NCBI GenBank assembly: GCA_902489375.1
Contig: CABTZP010000065.1
Span: 1 to 7,388 of the forward strand
Direction: 5' to 3'
Length of the DNA: 7,388 nucleotides
Source: an uncultured Tissierellia bacterium
GTDB taxonomy: Bacteria; Bacillota; Clostridia; Tissierellales; Peptoniphilaceae
Shown here: one piece after another, positions 5,827 to 7,388 of the stretch
Layout of the letters: the number at the start of each line of letters is the position of its first letter
How positions within the stretch are numbered: position 1 is the stretch's first letter
Made by a program: the position numbers and the translations under genes
The notes under the pieces: generated by a model
Seen by the model: only the letters and a program-made list of their open reading frames with translations
What the model was told of the DNA's origin: nothing
Databases searched by the model: none

Positions 5827-7388
5827 GACCCGATCCAAAGAAAAAGTTGACCCAGGCCCTTGCCCTCGCGTTGGCGGCCGTGTTATTTTTGCTGCCTCTT
5901 ACGGAGATCTTCGCGGATAATGCCCCGCCCGCACCGCCGGCTCCGCCTTTACCGGCCAGCTCGTCCGGATCGAAAGACCAATCCTCATCCTCCTCCAGTC
6001 AGAAGTCCTCTTCATCAGAAAATGACTTCAATTTGGACTTAAGCCTGGACTTGGAAGGCCCGCCTAAGGAAAAGAAGGAATCGAGCTCATCTTCTTCAGA
6101 TTCGTCCAGTTCGAACGAACGGTCCGCCGATGACCTGGATCTTTTTAGCGAAGATTCGGGAAAATCAGAGCAGGATGAGGAAGCCTCTTCGGATTTGGAA
6201 AATCCGCCCGAAGAAGAGCAATGGGAGGCCGGAGAAGACGGTAACACCCCAAAAGATGAGATTGTCTATGTTTCCATGGCCCCCGATGGGCAGACAAAGG
6301 GAATATATGTCGTCAATTCCTTTAACCTCGACAGCGATCAGACGATTACGGACTATGGGAAGTACTCCCGCATTACCAACCTTACCAATATGAAGGAAAT
6401 GCAGAGGGACGGAGAGAAGATCACAGTGGATGCCCAGGAGGGTCAGTTCTTTTACCAAGGGGATAATCCCCGAGGGGAGCTTCCCTGGGACATTGAAGTC
6501 GATTACCGGATAAATGGAAAGTCGATGCGTGTTGAGGAGATGGGCGGTCAGAAAGGGGAAGTGGAAATCTACGGAAAAGTAACGCCCAACCCCAAGGCCA
6601 ACGAAGCATATACCAAATATTATCTGGCCCAGGTTTCCCTTTCTTTCGATACCCGAAAGGTCCATATTACCGATCCTTCCGGCGCGGAAGTCGCCTATGC
6701 CGGCTCGACCGAGACCCTCAATTTTCTCGTGATGCCGGAGGAATCGCTTCAGTTCGTCATTAAGCTTGATACCGAAAATTTTGCCATAGACGGGATCACC
6801 GTGGGCGGGATCCCCTTTAACATTAAGGTAGACCTGCCCGATACCGATAAGATGACGGAAGGTCTGAAAAAATTTGAAAAAGCCATTTCCGCTTTAAATG
6901 CCGGAGCAGAAAACATTTCCAAGGGCGGGACCGCATTAAATGAAAGCACGATGAAGCTTTATAAGGGCGTGAAGGAAATCCAGGAAGGGATCCACAAGTC
7001 CGTTGAGGGACAAAAGAAGATTGTCGATGCCAGCCAGAAACTCAATGAGGGGATGGCAAAATACGATGAGGGCGTGGGGAAGGCAATCAGCCAGCTTACG
7101 GATGGCGCCAAACAACTGACTCAATTGAAAGAGGGCCTGGGCAAACTTCAGGATGGGTCGAATAAGCTGACCGACGGGATGACAAAATATAAGACAGGTC
7201 TAACCGAGTATACCGGCGGCGTATCTAAAATCAGTGCCAGTATGAAAACTTACTCGGAAGGAATGAATAAAATTGCTGAGGCTTCTGACAAAATCACCAG
7301 CGGAGGAAAGCAAATCAAAGAAGGAATCTCCGATGCCCAAAAGCTCGCTTCTTCTTTGGACGATTTCGATATCAACCAGCAAAAAGAA
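5823..7388 (+). CDS. Exported YhgE/Pip-like protein with xxxLxxG heptad repeats (3' incomplete)
   Basis: The frame is open for 522 codons and runs off the window, so the C-terminus, perhaps with membrane anchors, is missing. Residues 1-31 form a signal peptide: KKK, a hydrophobic core at about 11-27, and likely cleavage after Ala31 (IFA/DN). Residues 32-145 are a disordered linker, first Pro/Ala-rich, then Ser runs (54-59, 62-65, 87-92, 94-97) and acidic. Residues 146-340 look like a beta-rich extracellular domain. From memory it resembles clostridial proteins found beside MMPL transporters (IYVVNSFNL, ITDYG, QFFYQGDNP, ELPWDI, DGITVGGIPF). From about 343 a helical, coiled-coil-like region begins with Leu and Gly at heptad spacing (LTDGAKQL, LKEGLGKLQDGSNKLTDG), matching the xxxLxxG repeats of YhgE, Pip and EsaA-like proteins. 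It is probably an extracellular partner of the transporter with which its start overlaps. The function of this family is poorly defined. Confidence 0.85.
   Translation, partial: MRPDPKKKLTQALALALAAVLFLLPLTEIFADNAPPAPPAPPLPASSSGSKDQSSSSSSQKSSSSENDFNLDLSLDLEGPPKEKKESSSSSSDSSSSNERSADDLDLFSEDSGKSEQDEEASSDLENPPEEEQWEAGEDGNTPKDEIVYVSMAPDGQTKGIYVVNSFNLDSDQTITDYGKYSRITNLTNMKEMQRDGEKITVDAQEGQFFYQGDNPRGELPWDIEVDYRINGKSMRVEEMGGQKGEVEIYGKVTPNPKANEAYTKYYLAQVSLSFDTRKVHITDPSGAEVAYAGSTETLNFLVMPEESLQFVIKLDTENFAIDGITVGGIPFNIKVDLPDTDKMTEGLKKFEKAISALNAGAENISKGGTALNESTMKLYKGVKEIQEGIHKSVEGQKKIVDASQKLNEGMAKYDEGVGKAISQLTDGAKQLTQLKEGLGKLQDGSNKLTDGMTKYKTGLTEYTGGVSKISASMKTYSEGMNKIAEASDKITSGGKQIKEGISDAQKLASSLDDFDINQQKE
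5979..6115 (+). repeat. Serine-codon low-complexity tract
   Basis: Within the exported protein's linker, the blocks at residues 54-65 and 87-97 are almost pure serine. They use mixed codons (TCC, TCA, TCT, TCG, AGC, AGT), so selection or drift acts on the peptide and not on a slipping nucleotide repeat. Asp/Glu-rich segments lie between and after them. The antisense strand is open here only because serine codons reverse into mostly sense codons. Confidence 0.7.

Noticed and set aside
5999..6247. Minus-strand serine-rich open frame
   Set aside because: It is the antisense shadow of the serine/glutamate linker; GAA/GAG and TCN codons reverse into Phe/Leu/Ser-like sense codons.
6165..6665. 166-residue minus-strand open frame
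   Set aside because: It lies antisense to the conserved extracellular domain of the exported protein and has no promoter, ribosome binding site or recognisable motif.
1..7388. CRISPR array, insertion sequence, integrase or phage genes
   Set aside because: No regularly spaced direct repeats, transposase-like frames or terminal inverted repeats were found; the tRNA gene is intact and shows no duplicated 3' end suggestive of an attachment site.

Overview
The window looks like part of a Bacillota (Firmicutes) genome, most likely of the clostridial type. The evidence is strong AGGAGG-type ribosome binding sites, a TTG start with a well-placed Shine-Dalgarno, an MreB/Mbl-family protein, a Pro-tRNA gene with no encoded CCA, and a MMPL/RND transporter joined to an exported heptad-repeat protein of the Gram-positive YhgE/Pip-like kind. 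I cannot name a genus from sequence alone. The first 17 bases equal the reverse complement of the Illumina P7 adapter end and run into a poly-A stretch. Base 1 is therefore probably the artefactual end of a draft contig and not chromosome.

Layout: 1-24 is adapter/poly-A; 25-203 is non-coding with one weak hairpin. A likely promoter at 204-234 is followed by a structured leader (241-363): a long closing helix, a second hairpin beside the ribosome binding site, and an alternative anti-Shine-Dalgarno pairing. The leader precedes metK (368-1564, S-adenosylmethionine synthetase). After a 74-base gap with a weak hairpin comes an mreB/mbl-type actin homologue (1639-2697), ending at a strong terminator (2741-2786). 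On the opposite strand lies tRNA-Pro(UGG) (2849-2922) with its own promoter (2948-2976) and terminator (2811-2847), so the two units converge.

A second plus-strand operon begins at an extended -10 promoter (3089-3097). It encodes an 892-residue MMPL/RND transporter from a TTG codon (3148-5826), with a long lysine-rich cytoplasmic tail. Its stop overlaps, as ATGA, the start of a secreted protein (5823 to the window end, incomplete, 522 codons seen). That protein has a signal peptide, a Pro/Ser/Asp/Glu-rich linker, a beta-rich extracellular domain and the start of a Leu/Gly heptad-repeat helical region. The pair probably forms one envelope export machine: the transporter supplies proton-driven movement and the exported helical protein an extracellular part. 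The substrate is unknown.

Most worth following up are the metK leader, which resembles no SAM riboswitch I recognise; the catalytic Glu-to-Gln change in the MreB-like protein; and the transporter/heptad-protein operon.
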